A stretch of 64,000 nucleotides of DNA from Calliopsis andreniformis (taxonomy: Eukaryota; Arthropoda; Insecta; Hymenoptera; Andrenidae): NCBI RefSeq assembly GCF_051401765.1, contig NW_027480422.1, positions 10,434,001 through 10,498,000 of the forward strand, in the 5' to 3' direction. The notes under the pieces are model-generated. The model was not told the origin of the DNA and ran no database searches. It was given only the letters and a program-made list of their open reading frames with translations. Position 1 is the first letter of the stretch. Each line of letters begins with the position of its first letter. The translations under genes were made by a program, and so were the position numbers. Of this stretch, positions 25,493 through 39,175 are shown piece after piece.

Positions 25493-27672
25493 TAGATTGC
25501 CCGGAACGTAGAAATGGCCATTACCTTTACGCTTGTTGCAATTACTCGTCTTGTACGATGGAAAAGCTGTTGTATTTATATTGTATTTTATGCTTCTGCC
25601 GTTTACTTCTTAGGCCCTAACTATACGATCTGGTGGAGCAACGCCCTAGGGTGAAGCCTAGGTTGTCCGGAACGTAGAAATGACCATAAGCTTCACACTG
25701 GTTGCAATTACTCGTCTTGTACGATGGAAAAGCTGTTGTATTTATATTGTATTTTATGCTTCTGCCGTTGACTTCGTAGGCCCTACCCATACGATCTGGT
25801 GGAGCAACGCCCCAGGGTGAAGCCTAGGTTGCCCGGAACGTAGAAATGACCATATCATTCACACTGGTTGCAATTACTCGTCTTGTACGATGGAAAAGCT
25901 GTTGTATTTATATTGTATTTTATGCTTCTGGCGTTGACTTCTAAGGCCGTACCTATTCGATGTGGTGGAGCAACGCCCTAGAGAGAAGCCTAGGTTGCGC
26001 GGAACGTAGAAATGACCATATCTTTCACACTGGTTGCAATTATTCCTGTTATACGATGGAAAAACTGTTGTATTTTTATTACATTTTATGCTTCGGGCGT
26101 TGACTTCTAAGGCCGTAACTATTCGATGTGGTGTAGAGGCGCCCTAGAGTGAACACTAGGTTGCCCTCAACGTAGAAATGGCCATATCTATCACGCTGGT
26201 TGCAATTATTCCTGTTATACGATGGAAAAACTGTTGTATTTTTATTATATTTTATGCTTCGGGCGATGACTTCTAAGGCCCTAACTATTGGATCTGGTGT
26301 ACCAACGCTCTAGAGCGAAGTGTAGGTTGCCAGGAACGTAGAAATGACCATCACTTTCACACTGTTTGCAATTATTCCTGTTATGCGATGAAAAAACTGC
26401 AGTATTTATATTGTATTTTATGCTTCGGGCGTTGACTTCTAAGTCCCTAACTATTCGATCTGGTGGAGCAACGCCCTAGGGTGAAGCCTAGGTTGTCCGG
26501 AACGTAGAAATGACCATAACCTTCACACTGGTTGCAATTATTCGTTTTATACGATGGAAAAACTATTGTATTTTTATTGTATTTTATGCTTAAGGCGTCG
26601 ACTTCTAAGGCCGTAACTATTCGATGTGGTGTAGCAGCGCCCTAGAGTGAACCCTAGGTTGCCCGGAACGTAGAAATGACCATTACTTTAACACTGGTTG
26701 CAATTATTCCTGTTATACGATGGAAAAACTGATGTATTTATTTTGTATTTTATGCTTCTGGCGTTGACTTCTTAGGCCCTAACAATTGGATCTGGTGGAG
26801 CAACGCCCTAGGGTGAAGCCTAGGTTGCCCCGAACGAAGAAATGACCATATCATTCACACTGGTTGCAATTATTCCTGTTATACGATGGAAAAACTGTTG
26901 TATTTTTATTATATTTTATGCATCGGGCGTTGACTTCTAAGGCCCTAACTATTGGATCTGGTGGAACAACGCTCTAGAGTGAAGTGTAGGTTGCCAGGTA
27001 CGTAGAAATGACCATCACTTTCACACTGTTTGCAATTATTCCTGTTATACGGTGGAAAAACTGTAGTATTTATACTGTATTATATGCTTCTGGCGTTCAC
27101 TTTTAAGGCCCTAACTATTCGATGTGGTGGAGTAACGCCCTAGAGTGAAGCCTAGGTTGCCCGCAACGTAGAAATGTTCATCACCTTCACTCTGGTTGCA
27201 AATATTCCTGTTCTACGATGGAAAAACTGTTGTATTTTTATTGTATTTTATGCGTCGGGCGCTGGCTTCTAAGGCCCTAACTATTGGATCTGGTGGACCA
27301 ACGCCCTAGACTGCAGCGTAGGTTGCCCGGAGCGTAGGAATGACCATTACCTTCACACTGTTTGCAATTATTAGTGTTATAAGATGGAAAAACTGTTGGA
27401 CTTTTATTGTATTTTATGCTCCTGGCGTTGACTTCTAAGGCCCTAACTATTCGATCTGGTTGGAGCAACGCCCTAGAGTGAAGAACAGGTTGCCCGGAAT
27501 CTAGAAATGACCAGTACTTTCACACTGGTTGCAGTTACTCCTGCTATACGATGGAAAAACTGTTGCATTTTTATTGTATATTATGCTTCTGGCGTTGAAT
27601 TCTAAGTCCCTAGCTATGCGGTCAGGTGGAGCAACGCCCAAGAGTGAAGCCTAGGTTGCCCGATACGTAGAA
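25493..27672 (+). repeat. Diverged Zone II monomers
   Basis: About 13 monomers. The first few share 'gcaattactcgtcttgtacgatgg' (25,547, 25,706 and 25,872), a local run of one subtype. Later ones have 'tcctgttatacgatgg' and 'tattatattttatgc'. One monomer carries an extra T, 'gatctggttggagc', near 27,455. No long-range copy was recognised and no gene is seen. Confidence 0.75.
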
Positions 27673-29200
27673 ATGACCATTACATTCACACTGGTTGCAA
27701 TTATTCGTTCTATACAATGGAAAAGCTGTTCAATTGATTTTGTATTTTATGCTTCTGGCGTTGACTTTTTAGGCCCTAACTATTCGATTTGGTGGAAAAA
27801 CGCCCTAGTGTCAAGCCTAGGTTGCCCGGAACGTAGATCTGACCATTACTTTCACACTGGTTGCAATTATTCGTTTTATACGATGGAAAAACGGTTGTAT
27901 TTATTTTGTATTTGGTGCTTCTGGCGTTGACTTCTTAGGCCCTAACTGTTCGATCTGCTGAAGCAACGCCCTAGAATGAAGCCTAGGTTACCCGGAACGT
28001 AGAAATGACCATCACTTTCACACTGTTTGCAATTATTCCTGTTATACGATAGAAAAACTGTTGTATTTATATTGTATTTTATGCATCTGGCGTTGACTTT
28101 TTAGGCCCTAACTATTCGATTTGGTGGAAAAACGCCCTAGTGTCAAGCCTAGGTCGCCCGGAACGTAGATATGACCATTACTTTCACACTGGTTGCAATT
28201 ATTCGTTTTATACGATGGAAAAACTGTTGTATTTATTTTGTATTTGGTGCTTCTGGCGTTGACTTCTTAGGCCCTAACTATTCGACCTGCTGAAGCAACG
28301 CCCTAGAATGAAGCCTAGGTTACCCGGAACGTAGAAATGACCATTACTTTTACACTGTTTGCAATTATTCCTGTTATACGATAGAAAAACTGTTGTATTT
28401 ATATTGTATTTTATGCATCTGGCGTTGACTTCGGAGGCACTAACTATTCGATCTGGTGGAGCAACGCCCTAGAGTGAAGCCAAGGTTGCCCGGAAGGTAG
28501 AAATGACCGTTACTTTCACAATGTTTGCAATTAATCATTTTATACGATGGAAAAACTGTTGTATTTGTATTGCTTTTTATGCTTCTGGCATTGACTTCTA
28601 AGGCCGTAGCTATTCGATCTGGTGGAGCAACGCCCTAGAGAGAAGCCAAGGTTGCACGGAACGTAGATATGGCCATAACTTTCACACTGTTTGCAATTAC
28701 TCGTTTCATGCAATGGAAAAACTGTTCTACTAATTTTGTATTTAATGCTTCGGGCGTTGACTTCTAAGGCCCCAACTATGCGATCTGGTGGAGCAACGCC
28801 CTAGTGTCAAGCATAGGTTGCCCGGAACGTAGATATGACCATTACTTTCACACTGGTTGCAATTATTCGTTTTATACGCTTGAAAAACTGTTGTATTTAT
28901 ATTGTATTTTATGCATCTGGCGTTGACTTCGAATGCCCTAACTATTCGATCTGGTGGAGCAACGCCCTAGAGTGAAGCCAAGGTTGCCCGGAACGTAGAA
29001 ATGACCGTTACTTTCACAATGTTTGCAATTATTCGTTTTATACGATGGAAAAACTGTTGTATTTATATTGCTTTTTATGCTTCTGGCGTTGACTTCTATG
29101 GCTGTAGCTATTCGATTCGGTGGAGCAACGCCCTAGAGTGAAGCCAAGGTTGCACGGAACGTAGATATGGCCATAACTTTCACACTGGTTGCAATTATTC
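27673..29200 (+). repeat. Local dimer and trimer periodicity
   Basis: The phrase 'tattcgatttggtggaaaaa' recurs at 27,781 and 28,113, a spacing of 332 bp (two monomers), each followed by 'cgccctagtgtcaagcctagg'. Further right, 'gaagccaaggttgcccgg' near 28,476 and 28,974 is spaced 498 bp (three monomers). These short periods indicate small-scale amplification within Zone II. Confidence 0.8.
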
Positions 29201-31139
29201 GTTTCATGCAATGGAAAAACTGTTGTACGTATGTTGTATTTTATTCTTCTGGTGTTGAATTCTAATTCCCTAGCTATTCGATCTGGTGGAGTAACGCCCT
29301 AGAGTGAAGCCTAGGTTACCCGGAACACAGAAATGACCAGTACTTTCACACTGGTTGCAGTTATTCCTGTCATACGATGGAAAAACTGATGCATTTTTAT
29401 TATATTTTATGCTTCTGGCGTTGACTTCTAAGTCCCTAGCTATTCGACCTGGTGGAGCAAGGCTCTAGAGCGAAGCCTAGGTTGCCGGGAACGTAGAAAT
29501 GAAATCTACTTTCACACTGGTTGCAATTAATCCTGTTATACGATGGAAAAACTGTTGCAGTTTTATTGTATTTTATACTTCTGGCTTTGTACTCAAAGTC
29601 CCTAGCTATTCGATCTGGTGGGGCAACGCACTGGAGTTAAGCCTAGGTTGTCCGGAACGTAGAAATGACCATAACATTCACACTGTTTGCAACCATTCAT
29701 TTTATACGATGGAAAAGCTGTTGAATTTATATTGTATTTTATCCTTCTGGAGTTGACTTCTAAGGCCGTAGCTATTCGCTGTGGTGGAGCAACGCCCAAC
29801 AGTGAAGCCTAGGTTGCCCGGAACGTAGAAATGACCATTACTTTCACACTGTTTGCAATTATTCATTTTATACAATGGAAAAACTGTTGTATTTATATTG
29901 TATTTTATGCTTCTGGCGTTGTCTTCTTAGGCCCTAACTATTCCATCTGGTGGAGCAACGCCCTAGAGTGAAGCCTAGGTTGCCGCGAACGTGGAAATGG
30001 CCATTACCTTCACACTGTTTGCGCTTATACATTTTATACGTTGGTAAAACTGTTGTACCTATGTTGTCGTTTATACTTCTGGCGTTGAATTCTAAGTCCC
30101 TAGCTATTCGATCAGGTGGAGCGACGCCCTAGAGTGAAGCCTAGGCTACCCGGAACGTAGAAATGACCAGTACTTTCACACTGCTTGCAGTTATTCCTGT
30201 TATACAATGGAAAAACTGTTGCATTTTTATTGTATTTTATGCTTCTGGCGTTGTATTCAGAGTCCCTAGCTATTCGATCTGGTGGAGCAACGCCCTGGAG
30301 TTAAGCCAAGGTTGCCCGGAACGTAGAAATGACCATAACTTTCACACTGGTTGCCATTATTCGTTCTATACAATGGAAAAACGGTTCTATTTATTTTGTA
30401 TTTCATGCTTCGGGCGTTGACTTCTAAGTCTCTAACTATTCCATCTGGTGGAGCAACGCCCTACAGTTAAGCGTAGGTTGCCCGGAACGTAGAAATGACC
30501 TTTACTTTCACTCTGTTTGCAAATATACATTATATACGGTGGAAAAGATGTTCTATTTAAATTGTATTTTATGCTTCTGGCGTTGACTTCTTAGGCCCTA
30601 CCTATTCGATCTGGTGGAACAACGCCCTACAGTGAAGCCTAGGTTGCCCGGAACGTAGAAATGACCTCTACTTTCACACTATTCGCATATATACATTTTA
30701 TACGTTGGTAAAACTGTTGTACCTATGTTGTCGTTTATACTTCTGGCGTTGAATTCTAAGTCCCTAGCTATTCGATCAGGTGGAGCAACGCCCTACAGTG
30801 AAGCCTAGGTTGCCCGGAACGTAGAAATGACCTTTACTTTCACACTATTTGCATATATACATTATATACGATGGAAAAGCTGTTGTATTTATATTGTATT
30901 TTGTGCTTCTGGCGTTGTCTTCATAGGCCCTAACTATTCGATCTGGTGGAGCCACGCCCTAGGGAGAAGCCTAGGTTGCCCGGAACGTAGAAATGACCAT
31001 AACTATCGGACTGGTTGCAGTTATTCGTTTTATACGATGGAAAGACTGCTGTATTCATATTGTATTTTATAGTTATGGCGTTGTCTTCTAGGGGCGTAGC
31101 TATTCGATGAGGTTGAGCAACGCCGTAGAGTGAAGCCTA
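29201..31139 (+). repeat. Diverged Zone II monomers with a four-monomer echo
   Basis: 'attttatacgttggtaaaac' with 'cctatgttgtcgtttatac' occurs at 30,031 and 30,695, a spacing of 664 bp (four monomers). Monomers with 'gcaaatatac' or 'gcatatatac' (30,508-30,870) replace the usual 'gcaattattc'. The sequence is satellite throughout without a recognisable gene. Confidence 0.75.
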
Positions 31140-32000
31140 GGTTGCCCGGAACGTAGAAATGGCAATAGCTTTCATACTGGTTGCAATTATTCGATTTATA
31201 CGCTGGAAAAACTGTTGTACTTATTTTGTATTTGGTGCTCCTGGCGTTGACTTCTTAGGCCCTAACTGTTCGATCAGGTGGAGCAACGCCCTAGGGTGAA
31301 GCCTAGGTTGCCCGGAACGTAGAAAGGACCATAACTATCATAGCGGTTGCAATTACTCCTGTTATACGATAGACAAACTGTTGGGTTTTGATTGTACTTT
31401 ATGCTCCTGGCGTTGTCTTCTAAGGCCCTATGTATTCGATCTGGTGGAGCAATGCCTCAGAGTTAAGTCTAGGATGCCCGGAACGTAGAAATTGCCGTTA
31501 CTTTCACACTGGTTGCAATTATTCGTTTTACACGATGGAAAAGCTGTTGTATTTATATGGTATTTTATGTTTCTGGTGTTGACTTCTAAGGCCGCAGCTA
31601 TTCGATGTGGTGGAACAACGCCCTGGAGTGAAGCCTGGGTTGCGCGGAACGTAGAAATGACCATACCTTCCACACTGGTTGCAATTATGCCAGTTATACG
31701 ATGGTAAAACTGTTGCATTTTTATTGTATTTTATGCTTCTGGAGTTGTTTTCTAAGGCGCCAACTATTCGACCTGGTGGAGCAACGCCCTAGAGTGAAGT
31801 CTAGGTTGCACGGAACGTAGAAATGCCCATTTCTTTCACACTGGTTGTAATTATTCCTGTTATAATATGGAATAACTGCTCTATTTTTATTTCACTTTAT
31901 GCTTCTGGCGTTGACTTCTAATGCCCTAGCTATTCGATCTGGTGGAGCAACGCCCTAGGGTGAAGCCTAGGTTGCCCGCAACGTAGAAATCACCTTCACC
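31140..32000 (+). repeat. Five-monomer block, copy at 45,412-46,272
   Basis: The two blocks share an order of unusual monomers ('gatcaggtggagcaac', 'agaaaggaccataactatc', 'gatagacaaactgttgg', 'atgcctcagagttaag') at an offset of 14,272 bp. In the left copy about two extra monomers follow (32,000-32,460) before homology resumes at 13,940 bp. The change of 332 bp is exactly two monomers. Confidence 0.8.
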
Positions 32001-32869
32001 TTCACTCTGGTTGCAATTCTTCCTGTTATACGATGGAAAAGCTGTTGTATCTTTATTGTATTTTATGCCTCTGTCGTTGACTTCTTAGGCCCTAACCATT
32101 GGATCTGGTGGACCAACGCCCTAGAGTGAAGCCTAGGTTGCTCGGAACGTAGAAATGACCGTTACCTTCACACTGCTTGCAATTATTCATTTTAAACGAT
32201 TGAAAAGCTGTTACACTTATGTTGTATTTTATTCTGCAGGCGTTGACTTCTAAGGCCGTAGCTATTCGATCTGGTGGAGCAACGCCCTAGGGTGAAGCCT
32301 AGGTTGCCCGCAACGTAGAAATGACCTTCACCTTCACTCTGGTTGCAATTATTCCTGTTATACGATGGAAAACCTGTTGTATCTTTATTGCATTTTATGC
32401 CTCTGTCGTTGACTTCTTAGGCCCTAACCATTGGATCTGGTGGACCAACGCCCTAGAGTGAAGCCTAGGTTGCTCGGAACGTAGAAATGACCATAACTTT
32501 CACACTGGCTGCAATTATTCGTTTTATACAATGGAAAAACTGTTCTATTTATTTTGTATTTTACGCTTCGGGCGTTGACTTCTAAGGCCCTAACTATTCG
32601 ATTTGGTGGAGCAACGCTCTAGAGTGAAGCCTGGGTTATCCAGAACGTAGAAATGACCATTACCTTCACACTGCTTGCAATTATACATTTTATACGATGG
32701 AAAAACTGCGGTACTTATGTTGTATTTTATTCTTCTGGCGTTGAATTCTAAGTCCATAGCTATTCGATCTGGTGGAGCAACGCCCTACTGTGAAGCCTAG
32801 GTTACACGGAACATAGAAATGATCAGTACTTTCACACTGGTTGCAGCTTTCCTGTTATACGATGGAAAA
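32001..32869 (+). repeat. Lead-in to the 38-monomer unit, with two extra monomers
   Basis: Two near-duplicate monomers with 'accttcaccttcactctgg' near 31,990 and 32,325, each leading to 'cctctgtcgttgac', are 332 bp apart, a local dimer duplication. From 32,470 ('ttgctcggaacg') the sequence matches 34,959 (offset 2,489 bp) and 46,410 (offset 13,940 bp). Confidence 0.75.
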
Positions 32870-35800
32870 ACTGTTGCATTTTTATTGTATTTTATGCTTC
32901 TGGCGTTGTATTCAAAGTCCCTAACTATTCGATCTGGTGGAGCAACGCCCTGGAGTTAAGCCTAGGTTGCCCGGAACGTAGAGATGACCATAACTTACAC
33001 ACTGGTTGCAATTATCTATTTTATACGAATTAAGAACTGCTGTACATATATCGTATTTTATGCTTTTGGCGTTGACTTCTTAGGTCCTAACTATTCGATC
33101 TGGTGGAGCAACGCCCTAGAGTGAAGCCTAGGTTGCCCGGAACGTAGAAATGACCATAACTTTCACAATGGTTGCAATTATTCGTTATATACAATGGAAA
33201 AACTGTTCTATTTATTTTGTATTTTATGCTTAAGGCGCTGACTTCTAAGGCCGTAGCTGTTCGATGTGTTGGAGCAACTCTCTTGAGTGAGTCCTAGGTT
33301 GCCAGGAACGTAGAAATGACCATACCTTTCACACTGTTTGCAATTATTCCAGTTATACGGTGGAAAAGCTGTTGTATTTATATTGTATTTAATGATTCTG
33401 GCGTTGACTTCTAAGGCCATAGCTTTTCGACGTGGTCGAGCAACGCCCTCGAGTGAAGCCTAGGTAGCCCGGAACGTAGAAATGACCATACCTTACACAC
33501 TGGTTGCAATTATTCGTGTTATACGACGGAAAAGCTGTTGTATTTATATTGCATTTTATGCTTCTGGCGTAGTCTTCTTAGGCCCTAACTATTCGATCTG
33601 GTGGAACAACGCCCTAGAGTGAAGCCTAGGTTGCCCGGAACGTAGAAATTACCAACACTTTCACACTGGTTGCAATTATTCCTGTCATCCGATGGAAAAA
33701 CTGTTGCATCTATTTTGTATTTTATGCTTCTGGCGTTGACTTCTTAGGTCCTAACTATTGGATCTGGTGGAGCAACGCCCTAGGGTGAAGCCTAGGTTGC
33801 ACGGAACGTAGAAATGCCCATTACTCTCACACTGGTTGTAATTAACCCTGTTACACGATGGAATAACTGTTGTATTTTTAATTTATTTTGTGCTTCTGGC
33901 GTTGACTTGTAAGGCCGTAGGTATTCGATGTGGTGGAGCAACGCCATAGCGTGAAGCCTAGGTTGCCCGGAACGTAGAAATAAACATTACTTCCACACTG
34001 TTTGCAATTATTCCTGTTATACGATGGAAAAACTGTGGTATTTTTATTGTATTTTATGCTCCGGGCGTTGACTTCTGAGGTCCTAACTATTGGATCTGCT
34101 GGAGCAACGCCCTAGTGTGAAGCCTAGGTTGCACGGAACGTAGAAATGACCATACCTTTCACACTTGTTGCAATTATTCGTATTATACGTTGGAAAAACA
34201 GTTGTATTTATATTGTATTTTATGCTTCTGGCGTTGACTTCTTAGGCCCTAACTATTCGATCTGTTGGAGCAACGCCCTAGAGAGAAGCCTAGATTTCCC
34301 GGAATGTAGAAAAGACCATTACCTTCAGGCATGTTGCAATTGTTCCTGTTATACGATGAAAGAACTGTTGTATTTTTCTTGTGTTTTATGCGCCTGGAGT
34401 TGTTTTCTAAGGCCCTAACTATTCGACCTGGTGGAGCAACGCCCTAGAGCGAAGCCTAGGTTGCCCGGAACGTAGAAATGACCTTTACTTTCACACTATT
34501 TGCATATATACATTATATACGATGGAAAAACTGCTGTATTTTTATTGTATTTTATGCTTCGGGCGTTGACTTCTAAGGCCGTAGCTATTCGATCTGGTAT
34601 AGCAACGCCCTTGGGTGAAGCCTAGGTTGGCCGGAACGTAGAAATGGACATAACTTTCATACTGGTTGCAATTATTCGTTTTATACCGTGGAAAGACTGT
34701 TGTATTTATATTGTGTTTAATGCGTCTGGAGTTGTTTTCTAAGGCCCTAACTATTCGACCTGATGGACCAACGGCCTAGCGTGAAGCCTAGGTAGCACGG
34801 AACGTAGAAATGCACATTACTCTCACACTGGTTGTAATTAACCCTGTTACACGATGGAATAACTGTTGTATTTTTATTTTATTTTGTGCTTCTGGCGTTG
34901 ACTTCTTAGGCCCTAGCTATTCGATCTGGTGGACCAACGCCCTAGAGTGAAGCCTAGGTTGCTCGGAACGTAGAAATGACCATAACTTTCACACTGGCTG
35001 CAATTATTCGTTTTATACAATGGAAAAACTGTTCTATTTATTTTGTATCTTATGCTTCGGGCGTTGACTTCTAAGGCCCTAACTATTCGATTTGGTGGAG
35101 CAACGCTCTAGAGTGAAGCCTAGGTTATCCAGAACGTAGAAATGACCATTACCTTCACACTGCTTGCAATTATACATTTTATACGATGGAAAAACTGTGG
35201 TACTTATGTTGTATTTTATTCTTCTGGCGTTGAATTCTAAGTCCATAGCTATTCGATCTGTTGAAGCAACGCCCTACAGTGAAGCCTAGGTTACACGGAA
35301 CATAGAAATGATCAGTACTTTCACACTGGTTGCAGCTTTCCTGTTATACGATGGAAAAACTGTTGCATTTTTATTGTATTTTATGCTTCTGGCGTTGTAT
35401 TCAAAGTCCCTAACTATTCGATCTGGTGGAGCAACGCCCTGGAGTTAAGCCTAGGTTGCCCGGAACGTAGAGATGACCATAACTTTTACACTGGTTGCAA
35501 TTATCTATTTTATACGATGGAAGAACTGCTGTACATATATCGTATTTTATGCTTTTGGCGTTGACTTCTTAGGCCCTAACTATTCGATCTGGTGGAGCAA
35601 CGCCCTAGAGCGAAGCCTAGGTTGCCCGGAACGTAGAAATGACCATAACTTTCACAATGGTTGCAATTATTCGTTATATACGATGGAAAAACTGTTCTAT
35701 TTATTTTGTATTTTATGCTTATGGCGCTGACTTCTAAGGCCGTAGCTGTTCGATGTGTTGGAGCAACTCTCTTGAGTGAGTCCTAGGTTGCCAGGAACGT

Positions 35801-38800
35801 AGAAATGACCATATCTTTCACACTGTTTGCAATTATTCCAGTTATACGGTGGAAAAGCTGTTGTATTTATATTGTATTTAATGATTCTGGCGTTGACTTC
35901 TAAGGCCATAGCTATTCGACGTGGTCGAGCAACGCCCTCGAGTGAAGCCTAGGTAGCCCGGAACGTAGAAATGACCATATCTTACACACTGGTTGCAATT
36001 ATTCGTGTTGTACGATGGAAAAGCTGTTGTATTTATATTGCATTTTATGCTTCTGGCGTAGTCTTCTTAGGCCCTAACTATTCGATCTGGTGGAACAACG
36101 CCCTAGAGTGAAACCTAGGTTGCCCGGATCGTAGAAATTACCAACACTATCACACTGGTTGCAATTATTCCTGTCATCCGATGGAAAAACTGTTGCATCT
36201 ATTTTGTATTTTATGCTTCTGGCGTTGACTTCTTAGGTCCTAACTATTGGATCTGGTTGAGCAACGCCCTAGGGTGAAGCCTAGGCTGCCCGGAACGTAG
36301 AAATGCCCATTACTTTCACACTGGTTGTAATTATTCCTGTTATACGATGGAATAACTGTTGTATTTTTATTTTATTTTGCGTTTCTGGCGTTGACTTCTA
36401 AGGCCCGAGCTATTCGATCTGGTGGAGCAACGCTATACAGTGAAGCCTACGTTGCCCGGAACGTAGAAATGACCATAACTATCAGACTGGTTGCAATTAT
36501 TCGTTTTATACGATGGAAAGACTGTTGTATTTATATTGTATTTTATTGGTATGGCGTTCTCTTCTAGGGCTTTAGCTATTTGACGTGGCTGAGCAACGCC
36601 CTAGAGTGAAGCCTACTTTGCCCGGAACGTAGAAATGACCATTACTTCCACATTGTTTGCAATTATTCATACTATACAGTGGAAAAACTGTTGTATTTAT
36701 ATGGCATTTTATGCTTCTGGCATTGACATCTAAGGCCCTAACTATTCGATGTGGTGGAGGAACGCCCTAGAGTGAAGCCTAGGTTGCCCGGAACGTAGAA
36801 ATGCCCATTACTTTCACACTGGTTGTAATTATTCCTGTTATACGATGGCATAACAGTTGTATTTTTATTTTATTTTGCGTTTCTGGCGTTGACTTCTAAG
36901 GCCCGAGCTATTCGATCTGGTGGAGCAACGCTATAGAGTGAAGCCTACGTTGCCCGGAACGTAGAAATGACCATAACTATCAGACTGGTTGCAATTATTC
37001 GTTTTATACGATGGAAAGACTGTTGTATTTATATTGTATTTTATTGGTAAGGCGTTCTCTTCTAGGGCTTTAGCTATTTGACGTGGCTGAGCAACGCCCT
37101 AGAGTGAAGCCTAGGTTGCCCGGAACGTAGAAATGACCATTACTTCCACATTGGTTGCAATTATTCATACTATACAGTGGAAAAACTGTTGTATTTATAT
37201 GGCATTTTATGCTACTGGCATTGACATCTAAGGCCCTAACTATTCGATGTGGTGGAGCAACGCCCTAGAGTGAAGCCTAGGTTGCCCGGAACGTAGAAAT
37301 GACCGTAGCTTTCACACTGGTTGCAATTATACCTGTTATACAAGGGAAAAACTGTTGTATTTATATTGTATTTTATGCTTCTGGCGTTGACTTCTTAGGC
37401 CCTAACTATTCGATCTGGTGGAGCAACGCCCTAGAGAGAAGCCTAGATTTCCCGGAACGTAGAAATGACCATTACCTTCTGGCTTCTTGCAATTATTCCT
37501 GTTGCACGATGAAAAAACTGCTGTATTTTTATTGTATTTTATGCGTCTGGAGTTGTTTACTAAGGCCCTAACTATTCGACCTGGTGGAGCAACGCCCTAG
37601 AGTGAAGCCTAGGTTGCACGGAACGTAGAAATGCCCATTTCTTTCACACTGGTTGTAATTATTCCTGTTATACGATGGAATAACTGTTGTATTTTTATTT
37701 TATTTTGCGTTTCTGGCGTTGACTTCTAAGGCCCGAGCTATTCGATCTGGTGGAGCAACGCTATAGAGTGAAGCCTACATTGCCCGGAACGTAGAAATGA
37801 CCATAACTATCAGACTGGTTGCAATTATTCGTTTTATACGATGGAAAGACTGTTGTATTTATATTGTATTTTATTGGTATGGCGTTCTCTTCTAGGGCTT
37901 TAGCTATTTGACGTGGCTGAGCAACGCCCTAGAGTGAAGCCTAGGTTGCCCGGAACGTAGAAATGACCATTACTTCCACATTGGTTGCAATTATTCATAC
38001 TATACAGTGGAAAAACTGTTGTATTTATATGGCATTTTATGCTTCTGGCATTGACATCTAAGGCCCTAACTATTCGATGTGGTGGAGCAACGCCCCAGAG
38101 TGAAGCCCAGGTTGCCCGGAACGTAGAAATGACCGTAGCTTTCACACTGGTTGCAATTATACCTGTTATACAAGGGAAAAACTGTTGTATTTATATTGTA
38201 TTTTATGCTTCTGGCGTTGACTTCTTAGGCCCTAACTATTCGATCTGGTGGAGCAACGCCCTAGAGAGAAGCCTAGATTTCCCGGAACGTAGAAATGACC
38301 ATTACCTTCTGGCTTCTTGCAATTATTCCTGTTGCACGATGAAAAAACTGCTGTATTTTTATTGTATTTTATGCGTCTGGAGTTGTTTACTAAGGCCCTA
38401 ACTATTCGACCTGGTGGAGCAACGCCCTAGAGTGAAGCCTAGGTTGCACGGAACGTAGAAATGCCCATTACCTTCACACTGATTGTAATTATTCCTGTTA
38501 TACGATGGAATAACTGTTGTATTTATATTTTATTTTATGCTTCTGGCGTTGACTTCTAAGGCCCTAACTATTCGATATGGTGGAGTAACGCCCTAGAGCG
38601 AAACCTAGGTTGCCCGGAATGTAGAAATGACCGTTACTTTCACACTGGTTGCAATTGTTACTGTTATACGATGGACAAACTGTTGGATTTTTATTGTACG
38701 TTATGCTTCTGGCGTTGACTTCTTAGGCCCTAGCTATTCGATCTGGTGGAGCAACGCCCTAGAGAGAAGCCTAGATTGCCCGGAACGTAGAAATGACCAT

Positions 38801-39175
38801 TACCTTCTGGCTTCTTGCAATTATTCCTGTTGTACGATGAAAAAACTGCTGTATTTTTATTGTATTTTATGCGTCTGGAGTTGTTTACTAAGGCCCTAAC
38901 TATTCGATATGGTGAAGTAACGCCCTAGAGCGAAACCTAGGTTGCCCGGAACGTAGAAATGACCGTTACTTTCACACTGGTTGCAATTATTACTGTTATA
39001 CGATGGACAAACTGTTGGATTTTTATTGTACGTTATGCTTCTGGCGTTGACTTCTTAGGCCCTAGCTATTGGATCTGGTGGAGCAACGCCTAGAGTGAAG
39101 CGTACGTTGCCCTGATCGTAGAAATGACCATATCTTTCACACTGGTTGCTATTATTCCTCTTATACGATGGAAAA
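32870..39175 (+). repeat. 38-monomer higher-order repeat unit, copy 1 (6,306 bp)
   Basis: This unit is followed immediately by a second copy at constant offset 6,306 bp (38 x 166 minus 2). Anchors are 'ttacacactgg' at 32,995 and 39,301, and the 5-monomer sub-repeat starts at 36,799 and 43,105. I noticed only scattered single-base differences: 'cgaattaag'/'cgatttaag' near 33,026, 'gcaactctc'/'gcagctctc' near 33,274, 'gaaagaactg'/'gaaagcactg' near 34,358. It contains an internal 15-monomer repeat (segment from 32,470 again at 34,959), two 5-monomer copies and paired dimers near 38,627 and 38,959. It is the clearest true higher-order unit in the window. Confidence 0.92.
36799..38458 (+). repeat. 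Five-monomer sub-repeat, two tandem copies (830 bp each)
   Basis: The copies start at 36,799 and 37,629, with 'aaatgcccatt' opening both and the next unit starting at 38,459. Each carries in order 'gcgtttctggcg', 'actatcagactgg', 'tatggcattttatgc', 'gtagctttcacactgg' with 'tatacaaggg', and 'ccttctggcttcttgc'. A three-monomer version of the first part also precedes them at 36,301-36,798. The same pair occurs in copy 2 at 43,105-44,764. Confidence 0.88.

Noticed and set aside
37985..38401. Longest open frame (138 codons, + strand), starting MQLFILYSGK
   Set aside because: It is satellite read through about 2.5 monomers. Because 166 is 1 mod 3, the frame passes into a different reading of the same repeat at each monomer. 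The same reading recurs wherever the same subtypes are adjacent, and no domain or start signal supports a gene.
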